This document shows, piece after piece, positions 28,654 through 40,622 of a stretch of DNA of 64,000 nt. A program made the translations under genes and the position numbers. Every line of letters starts with the position of its first letter. The first letter of the stretch is position 1. This stretch comes from Actinomycetospora lutea (lineage in GTDB: Bacteria; Actinomycetota; Actinomycetes; Mycobacteriales; Pseudonocardiaceae): NCBI RefSeq assembly GCF_028737205.1, contig NZ_JAQZAL010000007.1:62001-126000 (forward strand), written 5' to 3'. The notes beneath the pieces were generated by a model. That model saw only the letters and a list, made by a program, of their open reading frames with translations. It was not told where the DNA came from and did no database searches.

Positions 28654-29571
28654 TCAGACTCTCCTCACGAGGGACACGGCGACGTTGTCGATCAGGCGGG
28701 TGCGGCCGGCCCGGGCGGCGACCAGCAGCCGCGCCGGACCGATGTCGGGGGTGGGGCCGAGGTCCTCGTCGCGCAGCTCGAGGTAGTCGACCTGCAGGCC
28801 CGGCTCGGCGGCGAGGACCTGCCGAGCGGCGTCGAGCACGGCCTGCGGGCCCTGCTCGCCGGCGTACTGCCCGGCCGAGAGCGCCGCGGACAGGGCGACG
28901 GCGGCCCGGCGCTCGCTCTCGCCGAGGTAGGCGTTGCGGCTCGACAGGGCCAGCCCGTCGGTCTCGCGGACCGTGGGGACGCCCACGACGTGGATGTCGA
29001 CGTCGAGGTCGCGGGCCATGCGGCGGATCAGCGTGAGCTGCTGGTAGTCCTTCTCGCCGAAGAACGCGACGTCGGCCACGGTGATCGCGAAGAGCTTGTT
29101 GACCACCGTGAGCATCCCGGCGAAGTGCCCGGGCCGGACGGCGCCCTCGAGCTCGTCGCCCAGCGGCCCGGGGTGGATCGAGGTGCTGAAGCCCTCCGGG
29201 TACATGTCCTCGACCGACGGCGCGAAGACCAGCTCGACGCCCTCCTCGCGGCAGACCTCGAGGTCGGCCTCGAACGCGCGCGGGTAGCGGTCGAAGTCCT
29301 CGTCCGGCCCGAACTGCCGCGGGTTCACGAAGATCGACACGACGGTGGTGGCGCCGGGGACGCCGCGGGCGCGGCGCATCAGCTCGCGGTGGCCCTCGTG
29401 CAGGGCACCCATGGTGGGCACGAGCGTCACGCGCCGGCCGCCGGCGCGCAGCGCGCGCGTGACGCGGCGCAGGGCGTTCGGGTCGCGGTGCACGGTCAGC
29501 CGGTCGGCGCTGTACCGGGGGCGCGCCCGGCCGACGAGGTCGTTCGTGCGCAGGCTGGAGGGTCGGGTCAC
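28654..29571 (-). CDS. panC: Pantothenate synthetase
   Basis: PanC condenses pantoate and beta-alanine using ATP. The 305-aa protein has [16 protein letters not shown] (HIGH-like ATP motif, residues ~46-61), [23 protein letters not shown], and [13 protein letters not shown] (KMSKS-like). GTG start at 29571 overlaps the stop of the DUF2520 gene as GTGA, and the upstream reading frame beyond it is non-coding. The long N-terminal lead (about 27 residues) before the core is as in other actinobacteria. Confidence 0.95.
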   Translation of the reverse strand: MTRPSSLRTNDLVGRARPRYSADRLTVHRDPNALRRVTRALRAGGRRVTLVPTMGALHEGHRELMRRARGVPGATTVVSIFVNPRQFGPDEDFDRYPRAFEADLEVCREEGVELVFAPSVEDMYPEGFSTSIHPGPLGDELEGAVRPGHFAGMLTVVNKLFAITVADVAFFGEKDYQQLTLIRRMARDLDVDIHVVGVPTVRETDGLALSSRNAYLGESERRAAVALSAALSAGQYAGEQGPQAVLDAARQVLAAEPGLQVDYLELRDEDLGPTPDIGPARLLVAARAGRTRLIDNVAVSLVRRV

Positions 29572-30530
29572 GGTCGGGGCCTCTCGAGGGCGGCCACCAC
29601 GTCGTCCGCGGCGGCCGGGTCGACCAGTCCGCCGGCGCGGGCGCGCTCGGCGGTGCGCCGGGCCAGGGCCCGGTAGAGCGGAGCCGCGTCGGGGGCGCGG
29701 TCGTCGAGGTGGCGCAGGTGCGTCGCGACGGTGCCGGCGTCGCCGCGGACGACGGGGCCGGTGAGCGCGCGGTCGCCGTGGCGCAGCGCGTTGTCCAGCG
29801 CCGCCGACAGCAGCGGGGCGAGCACGCGCTCGGCGGGTTCGATGCCGGCGCGGGACAGGATCTCGGCGGCCTCGCGCACGAGCGTGACCAGGTGGTTCGC
29901 TCCGTGCGCGAGCGCGGCGTGGTAGAGCGGGCGCATCGCCTCGGGGATGCGCACGGGCTCGGCCCCCATCTCGACGACCAAGGCCTCGCCGACGAGCCAG
30001 GCGGCGTCGGCGTCGAGCCCGTCCGGCCCGGTGACCCCCACGCACGCGCCGGTCAGGCGGGCGACGTCCTCGCGGCGTCCGGTGATCGTCATCGCGGGGT
30101 GCAGCGCGATCGGGAGCACGTCGTGCTCGGCGGCGGGCGCGAGCACGCCCACGCCGGCCGAACCGCAGGTGTGGACGACGATCTGGCCGGGCCGCAGGCA
30201 GTCGGACGCGGCGAGCCCGCGCACGAGGCCCGGGAGCACGTCGTCGGGGACCGCCAGGACGGCGAGGTCGGCGCGGCGCACGACCTCGTCGGGCGGGAGG
30301 ATCTCGGCGCCGGGCAGCAGCTCCTCGGCGCGGGCGCGCGAGGCGCGGGAGACCGCCGAGGCGGCGACCACCGCGTGCCCGGCGTTCGCGAGCGCGGCGC
30401 CCAGCACCGCGCCGACCCGCCCGGCGGAGACCACGCCGATCGCGAGCCGTGAGCCTTCCCGAGGGGTGGGGTGCGGGCCGGCCTCGCCGCCCTCGTCCCA
30501 CCGCCCGGCGCCCTCGCCGTCGGTGCCCAC
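29568..30530 (-). CDS. Rossmann-like/DUF2520 protein
   Basis: A ~320-aa protein similar to M. tuberculosis Rv3603c: an N-terminal NADP-type Rossmann fold ([18 protein letters not shown], GxGxxG-like) and a C-terminal helical DUF2520 domain with [15 protein letters not shown]. It resembles 6-phosphogluconate or ketopantoate reductase-type enzymes and lies just upstream of panC, so it could supply the ketopantoate reductase step; that is inference, since panE is not otherwise in the window. Start: GTG 30530 has GAGG 6 bases upstream; GTG 30599 is possible. Confidence 0.8.
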   Translation of the reverse strand: MGTDGEGAGRWDEGGEAGPHPTPREGSRLAIGVVSAGRVGAVLGAALANAGHAVVAASAVSRASRARAEELLPGAEILPPDEVVRRADLAVLAVPDDVLPGLVRGLAASDCLRPGQIVVHTCGSAGVGVLAPAAEHDVLPIALHPAMTITGRREDVARLTGACVGVTGPDGLDADAAWLVGEALVVEMGAEPVRIPEAMRPLYHAALAHGANHLVTLVREAAEILSRAGIEPAERVLAPLLSAALDNALRHGDRALTGPVVRGDAGTVATHLRHLDDRAPDAAPLYRALARRTAERARAGGLVDPAAADDVVAALERPRP

Positions 30531-30671
30531 GCGCCACCTCACTCGTTCGGCTCGTTCCCGTCCCGCTCCCGCGGGTACCGGACGATCACTGACGCCCACG
30601 GTAACCGTCCGGGGGCGCCGCGACGGGCGCGGTGAGCGGGTTCACGTGCTGCTGGCGGGCGCCGGACCCGT

Positions 30672-30727
30672 GGCAGCGAGGGCGTCGTTCGCTGCGTGGG
30701 AGGCAGCGAGGGAGTCCCTCGCTCCCC
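30672..30727. repeat. REP-like palindromic repeat, copy 1
   Basis: A ~56-base intergenic element with the inner palindrome GCGAGGG-AGT-CCCTCGC (30706-30722) and an upstream GGCAGCGAGGG/GCTGCGTGG part. Its sequence matches the reverse complement of 40552-40603 over most of its length, and is related to the hairpin at 23352-23396. It lies in the gap between the DUF2520 gene and prsW. Confidence 0.75.
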
Positions 30728-30736
30728 GCGCGGTGA

Positions 30737-31978
30737 TCAGGCGCCGGGGTGGCGGTGGGCGCCGTAGGGCCCCGCGGGTCCCTGCGGCGCGCCCGGCCAG
30801 TTCGGCGGCGGGCCACCGGGCCCGGGCGGCGGGCCGGTGGGGCCCTGGACCCCGGGCGCGTTGACGGCCGCGAGGCGGGTGCGCACGACGTTGTCGAGCA
30901 GCTCGGCGTGCCAGTCGGAGCGCGGCGGGAGCGCGCCCCGCTCGGCCCGGGCACGCAAGAAGGCGAGCTCGGTGACGGCGTGCTGGTAGTCCTCGACGGC
31001 CCGGGCGGCCGGGGCGCCGGCGCGCCGGTGCACCGCGGTCCGCCAGCGGCGCCGGCCCGCGAGGCTCGAGAGGAGCGGCACCTCGCTCGGCGCGATCCAC
31101 CCGGCGGCGGCGAACCCCGGCATCTGGCGGGCGAGGACGTCGGCCTCGCGGCGTCGCTGCCACACGACCAGCCCGATCATCCCGGCGAACAGTGGCAGCA
31201 TGATCAGCACGTAGATGCCGAAGAAGCCGGCCCCGAGCTGCGTCGACGAGTTCCACAGCGCGTGCAGGACGACCGCGAGCACGTAGCCCCCGAGCACCGC
31301 GAGCGTCCCGACCACCCGCGACCGGGCCTGCGAGGCGATCCCGACCCCGATGCCGATCATCGACGTGAACAGGGGGTGGGCGAACGGCGAGAGCACGCCG
31401 CGCAGCACGAACGTCGCGAGCACGGCGGGCCCGACCGCACCTTCCGCGTCGGCGAAGGCGCGCCCGAAGTAGATGATGTTCTCGGTGAACGCGAAGCCGG
31501 CCGCCGTGATCCCGGCGTAGACGACGCCGTCGACGATCCCGTCGAACTCGCGGCGGCGGATGAGCAGCAGCCCGACGACGAACGCGCCCTTGACGAACTC
31601 CTCGACCAGCGGCGCCGAGACCACCGCGCCGACGAGGTCGCCCTGGCCCCGCCCGAGCAGCAGCTCCGCGGCGATGATCGCGCTGGAGTTGATGACGACC
31701 GCGACCAGCGCCGACAGCCCCGCCCCCCAGAGGAAGGCGCCGAGGAGCAGGCGCGGCGGCTCGGGCTCGAAGCGGTCGATCCACAGGAACGCCGCCACGA
31801 CCGGCGCCACCGGCAGCAGCGCGAGCACCACGCCGATGACGACGCCGACGGCCCCGATCTCCGTGCTCGCGAGCCCGACCGTCACGAGGGCGCACATGCC
31901 GAGGACGATCAGGCCGAGGACCGGCCACACGAGCGTCCGGCGCTGCTGCGGCGCCAGGCGGACGGGAGGGGCGATCAC
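30737..31978 (-). CDS. PrsW-family intramembrane metalloprotease
   Basis: A 413-aa membrane protein of the PrsW/CAAX-like protease superfamily. Eight or so hydrophobic segments are visible; catalytic motifs are PLVEEFVKGAF (EExxK), FTENIIYF, a HPLFTSMIG stretch and VLHALWNSS. PrsW cleaves membrane anti-sigma factors in Bacillus; its substrate in actinobacteria is unknown. The last ~120 residues are a cytoplasmic, then Pro/Gly-rich tail (PPPGPGGPPP). ATG start at 31978. No sigma/anti-sigma pair lies close by. Confidence 0.88.
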   Translation of the reverse strand: MIAPPVRLAPQQRRTLVWPVLGLIVLGMCALVTVGLASTEIGAVGVVIGVVLALLPVAPVVAAFLWIDRFEPEPPRLLLGAFLWGAGLSALVAVVINSSAIIAAELLLGRGQGDLVGAVVSAPLVEEFVKGAFVVGLLLIRRREFDGIVDGVVYAGITAAGFAFTENIIYFGRAFADAEGAVGPAVLATFVLRGVLSPFAHPLFTSMIGIGVGIASQARSRVVGTLAVLGGYVLAVVLHALWNSSTQLGAGFFGIYVLIMLPLFAGMIGLVVWQRRREADVLARQMPGFAAAGWIAPSEVPLLSSLAGRRRWRTAVHRRAGAPAARAVEDYQHAVTELAFLRARAERGALPPRSDWHAELLDNVVRTRLAAVNAPGVQGPTGPPPGPGGPPPNWPGAPQGPAGPYGAHRHPGA

Positions 31979-32116
31979 TCTGCCGGAGGGTAACGACTCC
32001 TCCCCCGCCCGGCCCGCCGGAGGGGGTGCCCGGAACTCCGCCGACGTGCCGCGGACCCGGCGTTCGCGCGCTCAGGAGCAGCGACCGTCGGGTTCATTTC
32101 GGTACCCGCACGACGC

Positions 32117-33010
32117 TCAGGGCTCCCGGCGCCGGCGGCCGACCGTGCCGCCCGAGGCGGCGTGCGCGGCGAGGAGCTCGGCGACCGTGCGACCCGTGGT
32201 CGTCGACTCGGCCGGCGCGCGGCGGGGGCGGCGGTCCTCGGGCTCGTCGGCCGGCGGGTCGTCGTAGCCGGCGGAGCGGACGTACTGGTCGACGAAGGAG
32301 CCCGCGGCGAGCACGGCCGGGTCGGCCTGCGGGGCCTCGGGGTGCGACCGGGACGCCGGGCGCTGGATCGGGCGCACCGTCGCCGCCGGGGCGCGCGGTG
32401 CCGGTGCGGTGGGCGCGACCGGCGCGACCGGCGCGACCGGGGTCACCGGCGCGACGGGCGTCGACGGCCGGCGCGGCGCGGGCGGGGGGACGGCGGGCAG
32501 GCCCGGCTGCGGGCGGGAGTCGCCGACGACCCGCAGGCGCGGAGCGGGGGCGAGCGGCGGGACGGAGGGGACGACGGGGAGCCCGATGCCCTGCAGCGTC
32601 ACGGCGTCGGCGCCGCTGCGGGCCCGCTCGAGCTCCTCGCGCAGGGACGCCGCGTCCTGCTCGGCCTCCTCGCGGGCCGCGACCTCGCGCGCCACGCGCT
32701 CGTCGGCCTCGCGCTCGAGCCCGGCGATCCGCTCCTCGGCCTCCTCCCGCGCGGCGGCGAGCTCGTCGCCGGTCGCGCGGGCCTGCTCGGCGAGCTCGGC
32801 CTCCGCCCGGGCCCGGCGCGCGAGCGCGACGCCCGCGATCACCGCCGCCCACAGCGCGGCCACCACACCGAGGCGCAGCAGGCGGGCGTCGTCGGAGAGG
32901 AGCACCGCCATGGCGGCGAGAGCGGCGAGCACGGCCGCGGCACTCAGCAGCGCGGCCCGTCGGCGGTCGGGGCCCGCGCGTCCGCGCTGCTCCCCGTCCG
33001 GGGTGCTCAT
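32117..33010 (-). CDS. Membrane protein with coiled coil and Pro/Ala-rich tail (Rv3604c-like, DUF6779 type)
   Basis: A 297-aa protein. ATG 33010 begins a short polar leader, then two membrane helices (about residues 20-43 and 45-65), a Glu/Ala/Arg-rich coiled coil (ATGDELAAAREEAEERIAGL, residues ~80-125), then a Pro/Val/Ala tail with PVAP repeats. It occupies the place of M. tuberculosis Rv3604c, between prsW-side genes and the DUF3180-fol operon. Longer upstream open frame has poor codon use and was not used. Function unknown; a membrane scaffold is only a guess. Confidence 0.75.
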   Translation of the reverse strand: MSTPDGEQRGRAGPDRRRAALLSAAAVLAALAAMAVLLSDDARLLRLGVVAALWAAVIAGVALARRARAEAELAEQARATGDELAAAREEAEERIAGLEREADERVAREVAAREEAEQDAASLREELERARSGADAVTLQGIGLPVVPSVPPLAPAPRLRVVGDSRPQPGLPAVPPPAPRRPSTPVAPVTPVAPVAPVAPTAPAPRAPAATVRPIQRPASRSHPEAPQADPAVLAAGSFVDQYVRSAGYDDPPADEPEDRRPRRAPAESTTTGRTVAELLAAHAASGGTVGRRRREP

Positions 33011-33087
33011 CGCTGCAGGGTACCGAGCCGCCTCGACCGCCCCGTGGCCCCGGCGCACCCGCCAGGACGGCGACGCCGCACCCGCGG

Positions 33088-33570
33088 TCACGAGCGGCCC
33101 CAGGCGGAGTCGTGGGGGTCGTCGCTGCGCGGGTCGTCGGGCGTGCGCAGGCTGTGCTCGAGCCAGAGCCCCGCCCCGACGAGCACCGCCGACCCGACGA
33201 CGCCGACGATCGCGCTCGCGGTGTCCGCGCCCGCGGCGTCGACGCTGTCGCGCAGCGGGAGCACGTACGCCAGCACACCGAGCCACGCGCCACCGACGAG
33301 CGCCCCCGCCAGCGACGACGCCTTGGCCAGCGCGACCGCGCGGGCGGTGGCCAGCGCGTCGACCGGGCGGGCGCCGGGTCGCCGCCGGATGCGGGCGCGC
33401 AGGACGACGGCGAGCACGAGCTCGGCGATCCCGAGGACCAGCGGCGTCAGGCCCGCGAGCAGCGGCAGCGGCGGCAGGGAGCCGTACGCGGCCTGCAGGA
33501 GCACGTTGACCGCGAGGCCCGCGGCGACGGCCGCCACGAGCAGCAGCGACGGGCTCGTGCTCGTCCTCAC
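33088..33570 (-). CDS. DUF3180 membrane protein, end of fol operon
   Basis: A 160-aa integral membrane protein of the DUF3180 family (M. tuberculosis Rv3605c). Four hydrophobic segments are visible (about residues 7-30, 38-60, 85-108, 120-143). GTG 33570 overlaps the folK stop as GTGA. A conserved partner of the folate operon in actinobacteria; its role is unknown. No catalytic motif seen. Confidence 0.85.
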   Translation of the reverse strand: MRTSTSPSLLLVAAVAAGLAVNVLLQAAYGSLPPLPLLAGLTPLVLGIAELVLAVVLRARIRRRPGARPVDALATARAVALAKASSLAGALVGGAWLGVLAYVLPLRDSVDAAGADTASAIVGVVGSAVLVGAGLWLEHSLRTPDDPRSDDPHDSAWGRS

Positions 33571-34076
33571 CGCGCCGCCCCCAGCACCGTCCCGTCGGGA
33601 CGCACCCCGTCGCGCTCGCCGGCCGGGAGCGCGGCCAGGAGCTCCGCGACCTTGCCGCGACCGGCGACCTCGGCGTCCGGGTCGACGTCGAGCCACGGCA
33701 CGAGCACGAACGCCCGCTCGTGGGCGCGCGGGTGCGGGAGCGTCAGCTCGGGGTCGTCGTCGGTGGTCCCGTCCACGTCGAGGACGTCGACGTCGAGCGT
33801 CCGCGGCCCCCAGCGCACGTCGCGCGTGCGCCCCGCACGGCTCTCCGCGGCGCGGGCGCGGGCCAGCCAGTCGCGAGGCCGGGAGTGCGGGTCCTCGACG
33901 ACGACCACGGCGTTGAGGAAGTCGTCCTGCTCGACCCCGCCCCACGGCGCCGTCGCGTAGACCGGCGACACCGCGACCACCCGCGCCCCCGCCGCGCGCA
34001 GGGTCGCCAGCGCGCCGCGCAGGTGCGCGGCGCGGTCGCCGATGTTCGATCCCAGGGACAGGACGGCACGGCTCAC
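33567..34076 (-). CDS. folK: HPPK (2-amino-4-hydroxy-6-hydroxymethyldihydropteridine pyrophosphokinase)
   Basis: FolK transfers pyrophosphate from ATP to the pterin alcohol in folate synthesis. The 169-aa protein shows [13 protein letters not shown] at the start, [24 protein letters not shown], and the signature [14 protein letters not shown] that binds Mg-ATP. GTG start at 34076 overlaps the folB stop (GTGA) and its own stop overlaps the DUF3180 start. Confidence 0.95.
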   Translation of the reverse strand: MSRAVLSLGSNIGDRAAHLRGALATLRAAGARVVAVSPVYATAPWGGVEQDDFLNAVVVVEDPHSRPRDWLARARAAESRAGRTRDVRWGPRTLDVDVLDVDGTTDDDPELTLPHPRAHERAFVLVPWLDVDPDAEVAGRGKVAELLAALPAGERDGVRPDGTVLGAAR

Positions 34077-34441
34077 GGGCCGCTCCGCTCCCGCCGCAGC
34101 ACCACCGCGATGTCGTCGAACGGCACCGTGATCGGCGCCTGCGGCTTGTGCAGCGTGACCTCGACGGCGGCCACCCGCTCGTCCTCGAGCACCCTGTCGG
34201 CGACCTCGCCGGCCACCGCCTCGATCAGCTTGCGCGGCGGGCCGCCGACGATCGCCGCGGCGCCCTCGGCCAGCGCGCCGTAGTCGACCGTGTCGACGAG
34301 GTCGTCGGACGCCGCGGCCGCGGTGAGGTCGACCTCGAGCGCCAGGTCGAGCACGAAGTCCTGGCCGTCGCGACGTTCGTGCTCGAACACCCCGTGGTGC
34401 CCGCGCACGCGCACGCCCGTCAGCTCGATGCGGTCCCTCAC
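34073..34441 (-). CDS. folB: Dihydroneopterin aldolase
   Basis: FolB splits dihydroneopterin to the HPPK substrate. The 122-aa protein has the family pattern [19 protein letters not shown] with the early Gly-x-x-x-x-Glu, DTVDYGALA, and the catalytic Lys near the end (VTLHKPQAP). GTG 34441 overlaps the folP stop (GTGA), and its stop overlaps the folK start. Confidence 0.95.
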   Translation of the reverse strand: MRDRIELTGVRVRGHHGVFEHERRDGQDFVLDLALEVDLTAAAASDDLVDTVDYGALAEGAAAIVGGPPRKLIEAVAGEVADRVLEDERVAAVEVTLHKPQAPITVPFDDIAVVLRRERSGP

Positions 34442-35322
34442 GGCTCGATCTCCGCCGGCGACGTCCCCCACGACCAGGCCGCCGCCACCGCGACCGCGTC
34501 CAGCGACGGGCCCACCTCGTGCACGCGCACGCCCCACGCGCCGTTCGCGGCCGCGAGCGCGGACACCGCCGCGGTCGCGATCTCCCGGCCGTCCGGCGGG
34601 CGCGGGGTGCCGTCGTCGTCGGCGAGCAGGGCGCCGAGGAACCGCTTGCGCGACGCCCCGACCAGCACCGGGAACCCCAGCCCCGTGAACACCGAGAGCT
34701 TGCGCAGCAGCTGCCAGTTGTGCGAGGCGGTCTTCGCGAACCCGAGCCCCGGGTCGAGGACGAGCAGCGCGGGGTCGACGCCCGCGAGCACGGCGCGGTC
34801 GACCTGCTCGACCATCTCGGCCCGGACCTCGCCCACCACGTCCTCGTAGGAGGCGAGCTCGGCCATCCGGTTGCTCGGCCCGCGCCAGTGCATGATCACC
34901 CACGGCACGCCGGTCTCGGCGACCGTGCGGGCCATGTGCGGGTCGGCGAGGCCCCCGGACACGTCGTTGATCATCGTGGCGCCGGCCTCGACCGCGGCGG
35001 TCGCGACCGCCGCGCGCGTGGTGTCGACGCTGACCCGCACCCCGTCGGCGACGAGGTCGCGGATCACCGGCACGACGCGCCCGGTCTCGGTCTCGGCGTC
35101 GATGCGCTCCGCCCCGGGCCGCGTGGACTCCCCGCCGACGTCGACCAGGTCCGCGCCGCGGCGGTGTAGCTCGATGCCGTGGCCCACCGCGTGGTCGCGG
35201 TCGAGCCACCGGCCGCCGTCGGAGAACGAGTCGGGCGTCACGTTCAGGACGCCCATCACCACGCAGCGCCCCGGCTCCGGGAGGCGGTGCGCGCGGGGTG
35301 TCGGATCGGGCGGACCGCCCAC
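34438..35322 (-). CDS. folP: Dihydropteroate synthase
   Basis: FolP joins pABA to the pterin pyrophosphate and is the sulfonamide target. The 294-aa protein has [18 protein letters not shown] (pterin and Mg site), [34 protein letters not shown] and [15 protein letters not shown] start is one base after the folE stop (TGA-C-GTG), so coupled. The short leader (about 17 residues) before the core is normal. Confidence 0.97.
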   Translation of the reverse strand: MGGPPDPTPRAHRLPEPGRCVVMGVLNVTPDSFSDGGRWLDRDHAVGHGIELHRRGADLVDVGGESTRPGAERIDAETETGRVVPVIRDLVADGVRVSVDTTRAAVATAAVEAGATMINDVSGGLADPHMARTVAETGVPWVIMHWRGPSNRMAELASYEDVVGEVRAEMVEQVDRAVLAGVDPALLVLDPGLGFAKTASHNWQLLRKLSVFTGLGFPVLVGASRKRFLGALLADDDGTPRPPDGREIATAAVSALAAANGAWGVRVHEVGPSLDAVAVAAAWSWGTSPAEIEP

Positions 35323-35323
35323 G

Positions 35324-35998
35324 TCAGCCGCTCCGGATGAGGTTGAGGGCCTCCGCCCGCGTGCTGGCCGACGTCTTGAAGATGCCGCGGACCGCCGAGG
35401 TCGTGGTGCGGGCGCCGGGCTTGCGGACGCCGCGCGCCGACATGCACTGGTGCTCGGCGTCGATCACGACGAGCGCGCCCCGCGTGTCGAGCTTGTGGTC
35501 CAGCGCGTCGGCGACCTGGCTGGTCAGGCGCTCCTGGACCTGCGGGCGGCGCGCGTAGAGGTCGACGAGCCGGGCGAGCTTGCTCAGTCCGGTGACGTGC
35601 CCGTGCGGGCCCGGGATGTAGGCGACGTGCGCGACCCCGTGGAAGGGCAGCAGATGGTGCTCGCACATCGAGAACATCGGGATGTCGCGGACGAGCACCA
35701 GCTCCTCGTGGTCCTCGGAGAACGTCCGCTCGAGCACCAGCGACGGGTCGGCGCGGAGCCCGGCGAAGAGCTCGCGGTACGAGCGCGCCACGCGGGCCGG
35801 GGTGTCCCGCAGGCCCTCGCGGTCCGGGTCCTCACCGATCGCGAGCAGCAGCTCGCGCACGGCGGCTTCGGCGCGCGGGGCGTCGAACCCCGACCACTCC
35901 GGGGCCACGTCGGCCCCGACCGGACCGCCGGCGCCGTCGTCGGTCGGGCGGACCCGGGACTCGTCCAGGTCGCCGTCAAGCTCCTGACTGGTGGTCAC
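35324..35998 (-). CDS. folE: GTP cyclohydrolase I
   Basis: FolE converts GTP to dihydroneopterin triphosphate, first step of folate synthesis. The 224-aa protein has an acidic ~40-residue N-terminal leader, then [21 protein letters not shown] with the zinc Cys and His pair, [12 protein letters not shown], and [20 protein letters not shown] with the second Cys. ATG start at 35998. ftsH ends 75 bases upstream, the order seen in M. tuberculosis Rv3609c-Rv3610c. Confidence 0.96.
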   Translation of the reverse strand: MTTSQELDGDLDESRVRPTDDGAGGPVGADVAPEWSGFDAPRAEAAVRELLLAIGEDPDREGLRDTPARVARSYRELFAGLRADPSLVLERTFSEDHEELVLVRDIPMFSMCEHHLLPFHGVAHVAYIPGPHGHVTGLSKLARLVDLYARRPQVQERLTSQVADALDHKLDTRGALVVIDAEHQCMSARGVRKPGARTTTSAVRGIFKTSASTRAEALNLIRSG

Positions 35999-36073
35999 GT
36001 CTCCCTCGCGGTCTCCCTCGACCCGACCGGCCCGTCCGTCCGGACGCGCCGGCCCCTCTCAGCCTCGGCCGTC

Positions 36074-38659
<2,586 letters not shown>

Positions 38660-38845
38660 GCGGTTGCGGCCTCCAGGCGGCCCTCGACCCTCCCCGGGTG
38701 GACCCTGCGGTCGGTGTCAGTCGTCTCGGCTCGGGGTCCGCGCACGCACGGACGTCCGTGGGGCCCTGATCTGCTCAATGTACCCCCCGGTCACGACACC
38801 GGTCCGCGCGCGACCGGCCGAACCGGACAGGCCGGGGGTCCGCCC

Positions 38846-40411
38846 TCAGCGCCGCCGACGGGCGGTGCCGAACAGGCCCCGCGTGATCTCGCGGCCGAGC
38901 TGGCTCGCCAGCGAGCGCACGAAGGACTTCACCGCCGGGTTGCTCGCGGCCTTCTCGAGGAAGCCGGGGCCCTCGTCCTGCTCGGGCGGCGGCGCCTGGG
39001 GCGGGGCCGGCTGCGGGGGCTGGTCGGCGGGGACGGGCTCGGCCGGGGTCGGCGCGGTCGTCGCCCCGGTGCTCGCCGAGAGCTTCTCGTAGGCCGACTC
39101 GCGGTCGACCGGCTCGCCGTAGCGGCCCCACAGCGGCGACGCCTTCGCCGCCTCGGTGACCGCCGGCTCGCCGATCGCGGCCATGAGCGAGCGCGGTGCG
39201 CGCACCCGCGTCCAGGCCACCGGCGTCGGGGCACCGCGCTCGGAGAGGACGGTGACGATCGCCTCGCCGGTGCCGAGCGAGGTCAGCGAGGTCTCGATGT
39301 CGTAGACCGTGCTCTTCGGGTACGTGCGCGCCGTGCGCGAGAGCGCCTTCTGGTCGTCGGGGGTGAAGGCGCGCAGCGCGTGCTGCACCCGGGCGCCGAG
39401 CTGGCTGAGCACGTCGTTGGGGACGTCGGTGGGCTGCTGGGTGCAGAAGAAGACCCCGACGCCCTTGGAGCGGATGAGCTTCACCGTCTGCTCGATCCGG
39501 TCGAGGAACGCCTTCGACGCGTCGGAGAAGAGCAGGTGCGCCTCGTCGAAGAAGAAGACGAGCTTGGGCTTGTCGATGTCGCCGGCCTCGGGGAGGTCCT
39601 CGAAGAGCTCGGCGAGCAGCCACATGAGGAACGTCGAGTAGAGCATCGGGTCCGCCTGCTGGTCGGCGAGCTCCAGCAGGGTCACCCGGCCCTTGCCGTC
39701 GGGCTCGACGACGAGCAGGTCGGCGGGGTCGAACTCGGGCTCCCCGAAGAACTCGTCCCCGCCGCGGGCCTCGAGGTTGACCAGCGCCCGCAGGATCACG
39801 CCCGCCGTCGACGTCGACACCCCGCCGATGCCCTTGAGCGCCTCCTTGCCCTCGTCGGAGAGCAGGTGCTGGATCACCGAGCGGAGGTCCTTGGTGTCCA
39901 GCAGCGCGCGGCCCTGCTGGTCGGCCCAGTGGAAGATCAGGCCGAGCGTCGACTCCTGGGTCTCGTTGAGGCCCAGGACCTTCGCCAGCAGGATCGGCCC
40001 GAACCCGGTGATCGTCGCGCGCACCGGCACCCCGATCCCCGCGCCCAGCGAGAGGAACTGCACGGGGTACGCGGTCGGCGTCCAGTCGTCGCCGGTGTCG
40101 GTGGCGCGCTGGGTGACGCGGTCGCTCGACTCGCCCGGGCGGGCGAGTCCCGAGAGGTCGCCCTTGATGTCCGCGAGCAGCACCGGCACCCCGGCCCCGG
40201 AGCACTGCTCGGCGAGGTTCTGCAGGGTCTTCGTCTTGCCCGTGCCCGTCGCGCCGGCCACCAGACCGTGCCGGTTCAGCGTCGCGAACGGGATCCGGAC
40301 CTTCGCGGACGGGTCGACGGCGCCGTCGACGACGACGGTCCCCAGTTCGAGGGCCGCGCCCTCCGTCGCGTACCCGGCGGCGATCTCTGCAGCAGCACCC
40401 TGGTCGGCCAC
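38846..40411 (-). CDS. HerA-like/DUF853 ATPase
   Basis: A 521-aa ATPase of the DUF853/helicase HerA-like family. Walker A is in GLVAGATGTGKTKTLQ (residues ~52-60), Walker B in VFFFDEAHLLFSDASKAF, and a sensor segment GVGVFFCTQQPTDVPNDVL. The C-terminal ~90 residues are Pro-rich then a short helix. Homologues are found in many proteobacteria and actinobacteria as single proteins with unknown function; HerA proper works with the NurA nuclease, which is absent here. GTG start at 40411 with no strong RBS. No membrane span. Confidence 0.85.
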   Translation of the reverse strand: MADQGAAAEIAAGYATEGAALELGTVVVDGAVDPSAKVRIPFATLNRHGLVAGATGTGKTKTLQNLAEQCSGAGVPVLLADIKGDLSGLARPGESSDRVTQRATDTGDDWTPTAYPVQFLSLGAGIGVPVRATITGFGPILLAKVLGLNETQESTLGLIFHWADQQGRALLDTKDLRSVIQHLLSDEGKEALKGIGGVSTSTAGVILRALVNLEARGGDEFFGEPEFDPADLLVVEPDGKGRVTLLELADQQADPMLYSTFLMWLLAELFEDLPEAGDIDKPKLVFFFDEAHLLFSDASKAFLDRIEQTVKLIRSKGVGVFFCTQQPTDVPNDVLSQLGARVQHALRAFTPDDQKALSRTARTYPKSTVYDIETSLTSLGTGEAIVTVLSERGAPTPVAWTRVRAPRSLMAAIGEPAVTEAAKASPLWGRYGEPVDRESAYEKLSASTGATTAPTPAEPVPADQPPQPAPPQAPPPEQDEGPGFLEKAASNPAVKSFVRSLASQLGREITRGLFGTARRRR

Positions 40412-40551
40412 GGGGGCAGGCTAGCGGGGTCGACGCTCGCGGGGGTGGATCAACGTGGCGGCCACGCAGACGGTGGACGTCGGGGAATCCGCCCGCTCGA
40501 TGAGGCGGGTGCCGGCGCGGCGGGCGCCGGCGAGGCGGGCGCCGGCGCGGT

Positions 40552-40603
40552 GCGAGGGCGTCCCTCGCTGCCTGCCACGCAGCCGGGGAGTCCCTCGCTG
40601 CCC
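40552..40603. repeat. REP-like palindromic repeat, copy 2 (inverted to copy 1)
   Basis: Begins with the perfect hairpin GCGAGGG-CGT-CCCTCGC (40552-40568), then CTGCCTGCCACGCAGC and a second GGGGAGTCCCTCGCTGCC. Read on the other strand it aligns with 30672-30727 (GGCAGCGAGGG..GCTGCGTGG.AGGCAGCGAGGGA..CCCTCGC). It lies in the 211-base gap between the HerA-like gene and the small membrane protein, beside a GC-rich tandem repeat at about 40508-40550. Confidence 0.75.
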
Positions 40604-40622
40604 CACCCCAGGACACGCCCCC

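Noticed and set aside
30599..30599. Upstream GTG start for the DUF2520 gene
   Set aside because: No ribosome-binding site and non-conserved residues; GTG 30530 is better placed.
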